DNA from: Litomosoides sigmodontis
Taxonomy: Eukaryota > Nematoda > Chromadorea > Rhabditida > Onchocercidae
DNA: 64,000 nt
Direction of reading: 5' to 3'
NCBI GenBank assembly: GCA_963070105.1
Contig: OY718805.1
Coordinates: 2,378,001-2,442,000 of the forward strand
Shown here piece by piece: positions 14,093-29,581 of the stretch (the first letter of the stretch is position 1; each line of letters opens with the position of its first letter). The notes beneath the pieces are model-generated. The model did not search any database. It saw only the letters and a list, made by a program, of their open reading frames with translations, and was not told where the DNA came from. The position numbers and the translations under genes were made by a program.

Positions 14093-14446
14093 CCCTCTCC
14101 CTCTCCCTCTCCCTCTCCCTCTCCCTCTCCCTCTCCCTCTCCCTCTCCCTCTCCCTCTCCCTCTCCCTCTCCCTCTCCCTCTCCCTCTCCCTCTCCCTCT
14201 CCCTCTCCCTCTCCCTCTCCCTCTCCCTCTCCCTCTCCCTCTCCCTCTCCCTCTCCCTCTCCCTCTCCCTCTCCCTCTCCCTCTCCCTCTCCCTCTCCCT
14301 CTCCCTCTCCCTCTCCCTCTCCCTCTCCCTCTCCCTCTCCCTCTCCCTCTCCCTCTCCCTCTCCCTCTCCCTCTCCCTCTCCCTCTCCCTCTCCCTCTCC
14401 CTCTCCCTCTCCCTCTCCCTCTCCCTCTCCCTCGCCCTCTCCCTCT
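14093..14446. repeat. (CCCTCT)n hexanucleotide array, ~59 copies
   Basis: A perfect hexamer array of about 354 bases that decays only in its last copies, where one CCCTCG is followed by TTCCC. It reads open in several frames (Pro-Ser, Leu-Pro, Glu-Arg, Glu-Gly), so the long frames over it are repeat artefacts. The plus strand is pure pyrimidine, which favours triplex or other non-B structure. Confidence 0.98.
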
Positions 14447-16815
14447 TCCCTTCCAAGAGAAGAAAGAGAGATCACAGTGTGTTAAAAATCATCGAGCTAA
14501 CTTATCACTTCCTTAAATCATTCATCATTTTGCTATTCAACTAGCTTCATACCTTTATATTTTATTTTACAAAAATAAAAGGAAATATTATTACCGTCAT
14601 TGATCGGTTCGAATTAAGCCAGAAACTAAGACAATACAATGCATTTATGATAGTCGGTCGTTCCTTCCGCCATCTGTCATTTTGAAATTCAAGGACAGCT
14701 AATTTTAAATTTTAGCAAACAGTGAAATTCTGCGTGTGTTAGAAAACTTCACGTTGTCCTCTTTTTCTGCAAAAAAAAATGAAAGAAAAAAGAAGTGAAA
14801 AACGGATGAATCACAGACGCATGTATGAGATGAAATTATTAATTAATTGAATTATACTAAAATGAAATTGAATTGAAATGCAAAGAAGTGAGTGATTGGG
14901 ATCGATATCATACCATCGCATATCGTCACTATCATCAACAGCTGCGCCAAAATAAACTTTTTGCAATTTCTAATAATTCCATGGTTTTTTTCTTCCTCTA
15001 AACATTTATTACTACCAGATGGGATAAAAATGAACAACTTTTAATCCATTCTCTTCTCTCTCTCTCTCCCTCCTCTCTCTCTCTCTCTCTCTTTGTGCAC
15101 TTCTAGGTTTATATTATTGTAAAATTAAGCAATGAATTGAAAGGAAAAAAAAAGGCAAAGTTAAATGAATGAATGAACATCTGACAGTCAACGATAAAAA
15201 CACATTTAATTAGCAAAAAGAAAAAATAAAAAAAAAACTAGTAACTTCAAATTAATTCTACAATAATGTAGGAAATTGCTATGATCGAAAGATCGAAACG
15301 ATCTGTTTATCTTATTTCAATTTTTATTTGTTTGAATAAATCTGAGTGAAACTAAAAACGTCGCAAACTATAGGCTCAAGTGGCAGGCACAGTTAATTTC
15401 AACTTTCCCAAATTGAAATAGAGAGCAATTAACTGCGCCAAAATTCGAATTCCTTTTAATTCAGTCTAGCATCCACGCACTCTCATCCAATTCGTCCGTC
15501 CGTCAATACTTCCAGCATCGCTTGCTTGCTCATCGAACCACCGAGGCCTCCTCCCTCTCTCCCTCTCTCTCTAAAGGTTTCATTGATTTTTCTTATATTT
15601 CTTTTTCTATTTTACTACTACTTCGTCTGCAAATGTTTTTCATAAAAAAAAAGAAAAAAAAAACGAATGGAAAAAAAGGAGCAGAACTTGCAATTCTCAT
15701 TTTCACCTCATCTTTTTCTCATATAAATAGAATGTGTCAGATTTTTACACCTTTTTTTTGAGTTTTTTATTTTAAATTTCGAAGCATAGAAACTTACGGA
15801 CAGAATTGAAAATTTTTGAACTTTTGATTTTTTGAAATATTTTGATTTTTATGGATGAAAAGAGAACTAAGAGGCATTTGAAGAAGAAAGAAATGAAAGC
15901 CTTACATTTACATACAACATTTGTAAATAATTCATGTAATTAATTAGCTAATAGCAAATGTCATTTCAGGTCAGACAATAATAATTGTAATTTAAAATTA
16001 GGTCTTCTCATTCCTTCCTCAATTCACTAATCAATGCATGCTAATCGATGGATAAGTATGTTTCGTCCTTTTCGGTTTTTTTGTTCCTTCTAATTCAATC
16101 AGATCAATGAATTATTACTGGCAGGTGAGATGGGGCAGAAGGCGCAAATCCGCTAAAATTTATTCATTACTAAACGATAATCGATGAAGATTTTTGAATA
16201 ATTTATTTCAAATTACTGCTAAACTCTAAAATATTTCTGTTTAGAATTGACGACAAAAAAAATGTTGAAAAGGAAAAGCTTTGCAAATATTTTACTTGCA
16301 AAGTAAGAGAGCAATGAATTGATCGAACATCTCTTCCAGTAGTTCGAATTTACAATTTTTAACAAAAGTGAAACAGTCGTTTTTTTTTCTTTTTAAATTT
16401 CAGCAATGACCAACTGATTAATGCTTCGTTTCTTTTCATTTTTGTTGTTCTATAAACTGTTTCGCATTCTTGCATTTTTGTTGCTTCGTTTGTCGTTGTG
16501 GAGGGAGTGAGCGAGGAACGTGAAAGGAAGGATTTTGAGGGGGCGTTGAATTTCACGTCGCACACAAAAATTACCTCACTGATTTCAATCATCGCTTCCA
16601 CTTTTGATAACTCATCACTTTCACAAACTCTTTCACATACTTGAAATTAAATTCATTGCATTCATTGCAGATAATCTTTACGACTATCTGTCGTCTGAAT
16701 TGTGAAAGAAGTATTTCATATATTTGAGAAGCGCGAATTTGAAATCGTTTTTCATTTTCATGCATTAAGCAAAAAAAACCTTCAATCCACATGGGAACTG
16801 GATTTCAACAAAAAA
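14447..16815. other. Intergenic, no gene seen
   Basis: AT-rich sequence with a CT-rich patch at about 15053-15092 and another at 15540-15575. I found no exon pair with in-frame splice sites on either strand. Confidence 0.5.
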
Positions 16816-17703
<888 letters not shown>

Positions 17704-17705
<2 letters not shown>

Positions 17706-17821
17706 GCTGCCGCTGCTGCTGCTGCTGCTGCTGCCGCTGCTGCTGCTGCTGCTGCTGCTGCTGCCGCTGCTGCTGCTGCCGCTGCTGCTGCTGCTGCTGC
17801 TGCTGCCGCTGCTGCTGCTGC

Positions 17822-17857
<36 letters not shown>
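17704..17857. repeat. (CTG)n with CCG interruptions
   Basis: About 51 triplets continuing the CTA array in the same phase. In the 16791 frame it reads as GCT with scattered GCC, all Ala, ending in Ser-Phe-stop. Confidence 0.97.
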
Positions 17858-17858
<1 letters not shown>

Positions 17859-20800
17859 AGTTTTTAGCAAAGGTGGTCATCGGTGACAACGGTAAAGTAA
17901 GCAACGGGTCGGTGAATTCGTCGGTTGAACAAACAAAGAAACAAAAATTGATGAAATAAAAGTGATTCAATGGCAATTGCTTTAACAGAAATATTTGGAA
18001 TTTATTCGTTTCCCAAACAATTTTTATTATTTCCGCGAGAAAGTGTTAGAGAAGCAAATTCCTTTTTCTCTGAAAGTTTTTTTTCGGACGAAATTTCCTT
18101 TTTGTACGCTTTTTGTAGCATCGCACATTGGAGCGGTAAAAAAAAGCAAATAAATTTTTCGCTTTTGTTTTCTGACAGTAATGAGAAGATTGGAAGCATT
18201 GGAGGACAAAAGCGCTTCAAATAAGCGCAACTACTTGCTTGCTTGTTCAATGGAAGTTTGAAAAATTTCTACACTCTAAAGTATTCGCTGTGTGAACGTG
18301 CGTTAGTGAACGGTTAAAATGGCACTTATTTTAATTAAATTTTTTCTTTATTTGTAAAATTTATTCAATTCCATGCTTGGTCTTATTGATTCTGTTTGTG
18401 AATAACCGATGTTGATGAAATCAAAAGCGTTTTCAGCTAACCACTCAAGCAGCGAAAGAATTGACCGTTAGCTGTGAAGAACGATGAAATGGACGAATGG
18501 ATGGAAAAGTTGTTTAGTTGTCAGATTCAAATTTAACACTTCAAAATTTTGCAAAAATTCAGGATGGCGGAAGGGAGAAAAGTTGAGGAGGAAGTAAACG
18601 ATATTCTTTTAACTCAAAAATTTTATCAATTTTATCAATTAATTGAAATTTATTAAGAGAAAAAGATGCAGTCATATCTCCTCGTAATATTATGGGAAAA
18701 GGAAAACGAAGAGTGAATGTTAAAATTAAACTTATATTAAATGAATGGAAGATGTTCTTCGAGAACGATAGCTAATATCTAAGCTAGCACCTATCATTTC
18801 ATTCTTATCGATGTAACAAATTGCGCATTTTTAAACTGAGCATTTAAATTTCAACTCCTTTCGTTCTGCATATGTGATTTGGTTGAAATTGAAATGAGCA
18901 ATCGTTGAGTGAAAACACTGATGGCGATCGGCCAGTGGAAAGGAATTCATCGTCGATAGCTTGTGTGGACAAAACGAAATCTCACATACGTTTTAAAGCA
19001 CCAATTAGCTAGCGATGTAAAGTTTGCGGTTGCGGAAAGTGGAAAATCCTACAGGAAATGAAATCAGAAATGAAGAATTGAAATTAACAATAGCATAATT
19101 TAGAAGTGGAAATTGAAGAATTACTAATTGGCAATTATATCCAATTATTCACGTACTTTAGAAATGAAGAATTGAAGGACGGAAATTAACTGATAGCATC
19201 ATTTCGTTTTAATTATTAGGTAATTGCGAAAATGACGTAATGCTCGAACTAATTCCACAATTCATACATTCAAGCTTAACTTAAGTTCACAAGAAGTTCA
19301 ATCGCACTTTTTTCTCCTAGCAAAGAGTCGGAAAGATGAATTGGAAATTTCTTTAAACTGACTATATGATATGTTTGATAACAGCGAGAGCAAAAGTAAT
19401 AAATGAAGTTGAGGCGCAGAATAGTTAATTAATAGAAGGCAGTGGGTGGTTGCAGTAGCATCCGTGATGTTTATGGTTAAAAAAAAAGTTAAAAAAAAAT
19501 TTGAAAAACAACATGTGTTTACTGCGATCGATCGTTTGCCTTCTGCTCAAATCAACCAATTGGCGAAATTATCACAGTTAATTGCGAAGTTTTGCAAAAT
19601 TATTGATAATTTCCCATTTGTGTATCATTTTCAAATGCATCTAATTGCATTCAATGAAAATTTCCAAAAAAAAATAGAAAAAAAATCACGAATTTAAGCA
19701 AGGAAAAAAAACTTGTTAAAAAAAAAGATGATAAGTTGTCGTTTTGACGGTTCACTTCAAATACCGTAAGGAGAAACGGATTGATTCGAAAAATCACTTA
19801 TTCAATTTTAAAAATGAAATCAACAAATGATATCATCCAATACTAGCAATTCGTAGCGCACCTTCATTCATCTCTTCCTCCTCCACCTCTTTTTTTTCAA
19901 AAATTTAAAATGGAATCATTGATGTCGTTTTCATTTGTTCATTTAACAAAAACTGTTCCACTTCAATCATTCAACCATTACAATGATGCTTATCAGATAT
20001 AAGTGTGAAGAGCGAGGAAATAGAAGTGAAAGCTTTTTTTTTTGCAAAAATTATCATTGGAAAAATGAAGTGAATTAAGAGCACTAACTGATAAGAAAAC
20101 TGTTCAATGTAAAAATTAAAACTTAAAAAAATAGCACGAACAATGTTAGAAATTTAATTTATATGATAAACTCCCTTGGTGTTAAAAAGTGAAATTTCAC
20201 TTGCAAATGACAATTGGCGGGATGTAATTTCAATTACAGTACAAGTGACCTCAACGAGCATCTCAATACATTTTGAGAATATTGCTGCAGCTAATAAAAA
20301 TTTCAGGCCATCCTTTGTAAAGTCAAGGCAATCTCTTACTTACAAGTGGGAAAGCATCGTTTAAAATGCTTTCGAACTGTCTAATTTCAAAACTTCCAAG
20401 CGCACCGCTATCATCGATTGATAGCGCACAAAGTTGAATTTCTCTCTAACAACAACGGAAATGAAAATGCTAGCAACTTCAATTAGCCGCTCCTTCCAGC
20501 TTATCATTCGTCGCCCACTCTCACTGTAGAAGAAGGTGGTTGGGAGGAAGAATGAAACGGCGAAGAAGGAATGAATCGATGATGAAAAAATTTCACGTTC
20601 ACGTCACCACCTGCTAACAATCATATCACTTTGAAGCTGATGAGTTACTGAAATTTTATGAAAAGTAAAACTGTTCGTTTTTGTCTATCTCTAATTTCTA
20701 TATGAGCAGAAAATTACAATTAATTGAAAATATTTTGAATTAAATTTATTTATGAAAGTGTATGGAATGGTTGAAAGAGAGAGGATGAGAAATTTTTGCA

Positions 20801-21478
20801 GCAAATCGAATACTTAAATTTAAAATGAATACGTTTTTATAAATGATTTTCCTACACAAATACAAGAAAATAATTAGAAAAATTCAAATGCATTTCGCGA
20901 TTGTACAACTTTCACCTTTTCTTACAAGTTCTGTAGTTTTGAAATTCAGAATTTGAAAAAAAGACATTGTTTTAATTAAAAAATTTAAGCAAAAAAATAC
21001 TAATTTAATAAAAAAAACCCTCCCAACTGAACATAATGCATTTTTTTAACAAATTCCGAGAGGCTCTTCCATTAATTTCTCTTCCATTTCTCCTATAATG
21101 CTGCACTACTCAAATACTTTTAATAAAAAAAAACGAATTCAATAAGGAATTTTTTTTGGAAGAATTTATGAAATGTTGAAGTTAGCATGAAATTCAAATG
21201 AAATTTTCCTTCCAACTAACTGTTGGAATTTCCATCGTCACTGATAATAATGTTATCATTTGTGATAACATTTTTTTTTCTCGCATCCATCAAAATTCAT
21301 CTGTTACAGTTATCTATCCACCCACTTACTAAATAAGATGACGTTAAGTGAGAAATCGAAATTCCAATGGTTCACAGACCAATTTCGATAACTTTTTTTT
21401 TTGCCTTTAAATGACACAATATAGCAATTAAATTTTTTTAAGTAAGTCAAAGACCATCAATAATAATTAATAATATAA
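17858..21478. other. Intergenic, no confirmed gene
   Basis: AT-rich sequence. Two points stand out but do not make a gene: a short hydrophobic frame starting at an ATG at 18319, and a 19-base perfect inverted repeat at 20407-20425. Part of this region could be the 5' end of the cysteine-rich gene downstream. Confidence 0.4.
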
Positions 21479-23241
<1,763 letters not shown>

Positions 23242-23243
23242 TG

Positions 23244-25474
23244 AGCAATAATAATAATAATATGTATAAATAGTTACTAGGTGAAAGCGAATAGAACAGA
23301 AACTCCACAGGTAAGTTAGACTTCTAAGAATGGCGAGGAAAATGGCATGTTTAAATTGCTGTGAGTGAAATGGAATTGAAGAAAGGTCTTTCACATCGAA
23401 AATTGCAAAACTTTCACTGCAATTGCTTACAGTCCCATTTCATTCACCACACAGTTCATAGAAATATTAATCTATTAATTTCAAGCATGGCATGTGAGAG
23501 GAATGAAATTTATTTGGTAAAAAAAAAGGAAATGAAAGTTGAAATTAGGAGAGTGACAAGGAGTGAAAGTAAAGTACAACAAGTGGAATAAGTCTAAGTA
23601 ATGCTACAACGAACTGAAAATTGATAATTGAAAAGGAAGAAGAAGAAAAAAAAAACAAATCGTTTTTCCAAATATCAACTGATACGACGAGAGGGAGGAG
23701 GTGGAAGAGGTGTGGAAGAGAAGGTGAAAAGTGTTAATTGCTCACATCGTCAATTTAAACTTGAAAAACTATTTAGACATTTGCAATTAAATTTTTTCCA
23801 ATTCATTCTTGCTATTTTAGATAAATTTTATTTGAATAAATTTTTTATATTTCAAAATGAATCTATTCAAATTTACTTTTCGTTTCATTTTCAAGTTGTT
23901 TTTTTTTTGTTAAAAAATTTCTTTCAACTTATAAATTTGAATATCTGTGCTATGCGTGTACATGTGCATATATCGATTGAGGTGAAATTATGCTAGCAAA
24001 TTTCCACCATCTACCTAAATCTTTTCCTCTATTTTAAATTTCCTCCATCTACGAACTCTCGGGATTTACAGATTACAATAATAAGCTAGCACTGGGCAGT
24101 GCGACACTTCCAGCTGCTTGCAAGTATTGCGCAGAAAAGACAACTTTTGCGAAAACACTGCGAAACATTTATTATTCATTTTCTCTCTCAGTGGTTATTT
24201 TTTAATTCCTGATGATTCATCGACAAATTTTTTGCTAAATTATACAAAATGTGCGGTTGAAATTTTAGGTGCCACTAACTTTGCGGTAGCTTATTACCAT
24301 CGCTACAACTAATTTAATTTGTAAAGAAAAAAATTCAAATTTTTACTTAGAGAATTTTTCCGCGCCTAAACCAATTCATCCGTTTCTCACTCAATTTGCT
24401 AAACGAAAAAAATTGAAAATAAAAAATCTTTCGGCATTTAAAAACGATTTTGAATTTAATTGCTGTAACTGTAAAAGTATCATCGAAACAAGCGGTCGAA
24501 CGAACGCTTTCGCTTAAATTCATTTTCTAATGCGATTGCTAATTCATTTCGCATTTTTTACATCTCTTCGTCGAGCGCTAGCTGTTAGCTTTCTAAAATA
24601 AATGATCGATGAATTTGCCTAAGCAAAGTTTACTCCATCAAATCGCTATTTGAATTGAATTACAAATAATAGGAACTGATTACGTATTACTTTTGAGAGA
24701 AGAATAAAGATAAAGCTATAGCTTAGTTATTTAATTTTAAGTAAACTCAAATAAGTAAATTAAATAGACCTAAGTAGACTCAATAAGCGTTTAAGCTAGT
24801 AAATCCACTAACATCACAAAAAAAATACAGCAATAGATTATTGAAAAAGGAATTCCAAAAATTGTTGAAAAATGAAAGGGGAATTTCAATAAACTTGAAA
24901 AAGAGAAAAATTGAAAATTATTGAATAAAAAATTTCAAAAGAAACGGAGAGAAATAGGCAATAATTTGCGATAGCAATGGTCTCAAGAAGTTTGTTCACT
25001 GGAAAAGTTGCGGCATTTTTTGCGCAACGAACAGAAAGTGTTAAGGAAAAATGAATTTTAATTTTTTTTCTGATTTCGTTTTGCAATTTTAACTGTTAAA
25101 TTTTGTTTAATTATTACTCAATCGTAATGATTAACGAATTAACAATTGCATTTATGTGCAACTGATGAAGATTTCATGAAAGAATTAATTGTTAAAAGAA
25201 TTAATTGCTGTTTTTTCCTTTTAGAACTTTTTTTTTTTTTGAAAACGCAACTATTACGTCACAAATGAGTGATTGTTCTTTTTCCTCAAACCAATTAGTT
25301 CAACTTCTTCCTGGCATTCTCAGGTCTAATTTAATTAATTCACTTGTAAACTGTCACTACTGCATATGTTTAGCTTAATTCTAACTCATTTTAGCTTCAC
25401 CTTTTTTTTTTTACTTTAATAGAGAGGGGAAATGTGATTTGAATAATCTCTTTTTTTGGTCATTTTTTTTTCAG
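23244..25474. other. 5' flank of the cysteine-rich gene
   Basis: AT-rich sequence. A possible coding stretch on the plus strand begins after an acceptor-like AG at about 24071 and contains a C-x-x-C, but I could not join it convincingly to the first confirmed exon at 25475. Confidence 0.4.
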
Positions 25475-28400
25475 CTTGACGAAGATGTGGTGAATTGTAC
25501 ACTTGGAGAAAATTATCCACCGTATATCAAGTAAGTAGTGATACAACACTTCAATCATTACATTTTCGCAAAGCTAACAAGCAGCTTTTCCTCACAGCAA
25601 ATTTGCATTTCAATAGCATTTTCAACTTTAAAACATTTAGACAGCTACCAAATTTGTGTATTTTTGGAATTAAATTTACGGATGGATTTAATAAAGAGTT
25701 ATTCGACAACGATCCAAGCAAAGATGGTGTAATTGCTAGTCAACTTGATACAGTTGGAAGTGATTTATGCAAATTGACGCAAACGAACGCTAAAGATTTA
25801 TTTCAGGAAATCGTCATTTTGGTAGGCTCCTTTTTTGCCACACTCCTAAATGCATTAATTATTAATGTTAAAATTTGAAAAAGAAAAAAAAAACGAAATG
25901 AACGGAATGATTTGTGCTGTGCACTGATTGATAAGTGATTGCTTGCTATTTTTTTTTCATTTTTATATGATTAATTACTAAACTGTTAACGTTGTACGTG
26001 TAACCTAGTTTGAACGTAACGTTGCACGTGTAACCTAGTTTGAATGTTTGTCTAACTGACCTATCGGTGATTAGCAGTTAATGTTACAGGTTGATGGTCA
26101 CTTCTCTGATTTATTCGTAACTTGTTGTAAAAAATGTGATTACGATAGCGTAATTGACGTACGGATTAAGTTAAAATCACAATTTCTACGTCATCGTTAT
26201 GCAATCATTGAACAGCTTGAGGAAGGGATAGGTTATGAAATGATGAAACGAAGCGTGGAGTACGACACGCCAATGAAATGTATAACGGAAGATTATCGAG
26301 AAGTAAGCAAATTATTCTAAATTGCTAAACGTTAAGCATTCGCTTTTTCAAATTATTGAAAAAGTAAATGAGGCAAATTAATTAGCCGTTAAATTAAAAG
26401 TTTAATTTTAATACTAATTATTTTGATTAGAGTAAGGTCTCGTAAAAGATGTCAGTGAAATTCAAACACTTTTGCCAATCACTATCCTATCAGTAATTAG
26501 TCAATTAATCATTTGCTAGCTGATTATAGAAATACACATGGTGATAATGATGATAATGAGATAGCTGATTATAGAAATACACATGGTGATAATGATGATA
26601 ATGAGATAGCTAGTTTAGTTTCACTAATTTTAAGCATGTGAAAATTCAATTTGCTTGATCATAAATGAGCAAGCAATTTGATACATTCACGCAAATATGA
26701 AGTGTGCACGCTAAATGCTACGTGATTTTGTGCTTCAGCTGATCATTTCCCATGATAAAATGAAAATTTCAACTAATTTAAAGTTAACTGAAATGTCTCA
26801 CGTGACACTTTTTGCAGCAACCCGTGACGGGAAATAATGCCGTGTGTTACACGTACGGTGAAGAAGAGTTTGTCAACATGTACGCTGGCGAGGGATATCC
26901 GTTAAAGTTGAAAAATTTGTTAAAAATGGGACAGTACAATGCCGCTGTTGCTAATCAGAAATTAGGCCATCACTGCAAAATGCACTACGCACGCCGTTCC
27001 ACTGTTAGTGTTCGTTTAAAACAAAAAAAACAAACAAAACAAAACAAAAAACAAAATTTCTATATGCTTTAGTAAATTACAAAAATCGAAAAATTCCTTT
27101 TATTAAAAATAAAATTACTGTTTTTGCAAAAAAAATTTAATTACAAAAGTTTCAATTATTACACACTAAGTTGGTAGTGCAAAAATTTTAATTCCATTCA
27201 GTTAATCCTTTTTTTGTTGAATTAAATTTTGCACCTTTTTATTTCAAACATTCAGACATATGAGAGGGAGAGAGAGAGAGGGAGAAAAAAATAAATATTG
27301 CTTAAACGAAATGAGTTTTACCTATCTTCTATCCCATCTAACAAGGCTAACTTTCAAATTTTTTAGCAAAAAAAAAAAGAAAGTGTTGGTTGACGAAAGA
27401 AGAAAAACTTTTTAAGGATATTGATTGCGCTGTGAAATTATTTGATAAATTAAAATTGAAATTAAAAAAAATTTCAGTCGGCAGAATTATGCTTGTTTAA
27501 ATTATTCCGACGAGGCTACAAATACCTCTGTTGCTGCTACGACGAGAGCGCAGTTGATTGTCAGAGTACGTGCAACATATCTCTATCACTGATTAAGTAG
27601 CATTTTGCTAATTATGATTTTTCATCTTTAATTTTTTAATTGAATTAATTATCCTTTAGGCACCATGACATTCTGCATTCATTCAATCCTCAAATTAACC
27701 ATCATTTTATCGATAAAGTTTTAAATAAAAAAAAAAAAAACAAGGGCACTTTTTTTTCTAATTATCGTCATAAGTCGTAATTTTTGCAATTATTTGTGCT
27801 AAATTTAATAAATTTAAAAATTTAATTTGGAGCATTAAACCATAAAATTATCTTTTTTGCGCTCAAATAATCTCATTATCACTAATTTCATTAATCATCA
27901 CTTTATCGACAAAATTTTAGATAAAAAAAACAAAGGCAATTTATTTTTAATTCTCATAAATCGTAATTGTTACATTTATTTGTACTAAATTAAATAAATT
28001 TAAGAATTTACTTTGGAGCATTAAACTATGAAATCAATTTGTTGCACTCAAATTATTTGCCTCAATCAGAAGTCGCACTGCAACAATTGAATATTTGACT
28101 TCTTGTAAATGTGTGAATGAGGAAGCTCCAGCGACATCGTTGCAGAAAATGAACTATTTTTCAAATATCTGTTCGTAGTAAAATTAAAAAAAAAAAAAAA
28201 AAAGAAAGATGAAATTAGCACAGCTAATTGCATTTCATTTTGCAGAATTGTCGGCAACTTTCCTTCGAAAAGATCATTTAGGAATTAAAGACCTTTTTTG
28301 TGCAAATCGTCATATAACATTTAAAGAGGCGAGGTTATTCCAATTTTAATTCATTGTTAATTTTGTCCTAAAGTTTTACCTTAATGGAATTAGCATGATT

Positions 28401-29538
28401 GGCAATTGTTATTTCGTCCAATTATTGTTTATCATTGAAAAGAGTTGACAAAGGTGTGCTAGTTGAGAGGTAAGTGAATTAAATTTGAATAAATTGTGAA
28501 TTAATCATAGGATGCAACGGGAAGCGATAAATTTTGAAATAAACATGGCTGCTTTAACTAATGAGGAAAAACGGGCGAGACCTGAGGTAAATTATTTGTG
28601 AAAAATTAGAACAAGAAAATTTTGTTGAGTTCACTAATTTTCTTTCTTTTTTTTTTTGCTTAATTCATTAATTTTTTTTTCACTTAGTATTTAATGCAAA
28701 ATTTTTAATGCAAAATATTAATGTAAAAATTTAATGCAAAAATTTCACAGCACTTTGATGTATTGTAAAAAAAGTGCTGCTCTTTTTTTCCGATAGAAAA
28801 TCGTAGCGTTGTTATTATTAGCTGAAATTTTTTTCGTATGAAACTGATGGATAAATTAAAGTATTTTTATTTTATGCTAATTTCATTTTTTTTCCTCATC
28901 TTCTATTAGCATGAAAGCAAGCGAGCATAGAACCGATATACTTATTATGCTAACAAAGTTAACATTTTTTTTTGTAAATTAATTTACACAATTTATCAGG
29001 TGACATAATGAATTTCAGTAAATGATTTTTTTGATGTGAATGAAATTATTTAATTAAATTAACTTTTTTTTTGGTTCAAATTGCAGTATTGCTATATGCG
29101 CGTATCACAGGACAAAATAGTGTTAAGTATGAATGAGGATTTATGTGAGGACACAGGTCTTTTGAACTTTCGCATTGCACCAATAATTAGAATGTATTGC
29201 TCGTCGGCAAAAGGTACGAAAGCATTGCTTTTTAAAAATTTAACTTTTTTAATTGTTTAGAATTTAACGCAATTAAAAAGAGGTGCAGTTAGTTAGGAAA
29301 TTTGCAACTAGCATTAGCGCATTTCAAGTTTGAATAATTAATGTTGCGCAGAGAAATTAAAAGTAAATCAGCCTGAAATAATCAATCATTCGGTGAAGAA
29401 TATATGAAAATTTCTTCGAAATAGTTGATTGTATTTGATAGAACAATAGCCCCAACTAATAGTGTAATTAATAGTGAAGTATTAACAGATGTGCTAAATT
29501 TTTTAAATTTTAGCCAATGCTCATAATTAGCAGACAGA

Positions 29539-29581
<43 letters not shown>

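Noticed and set aside
14011..14516. Long frames of Pro-Ser, Leu-Pro, Glu-Arg or Glu-Gly
   Set aside because: They are translations of a pure CCCTCT array on both strands, with no splice context or unique coding flank.
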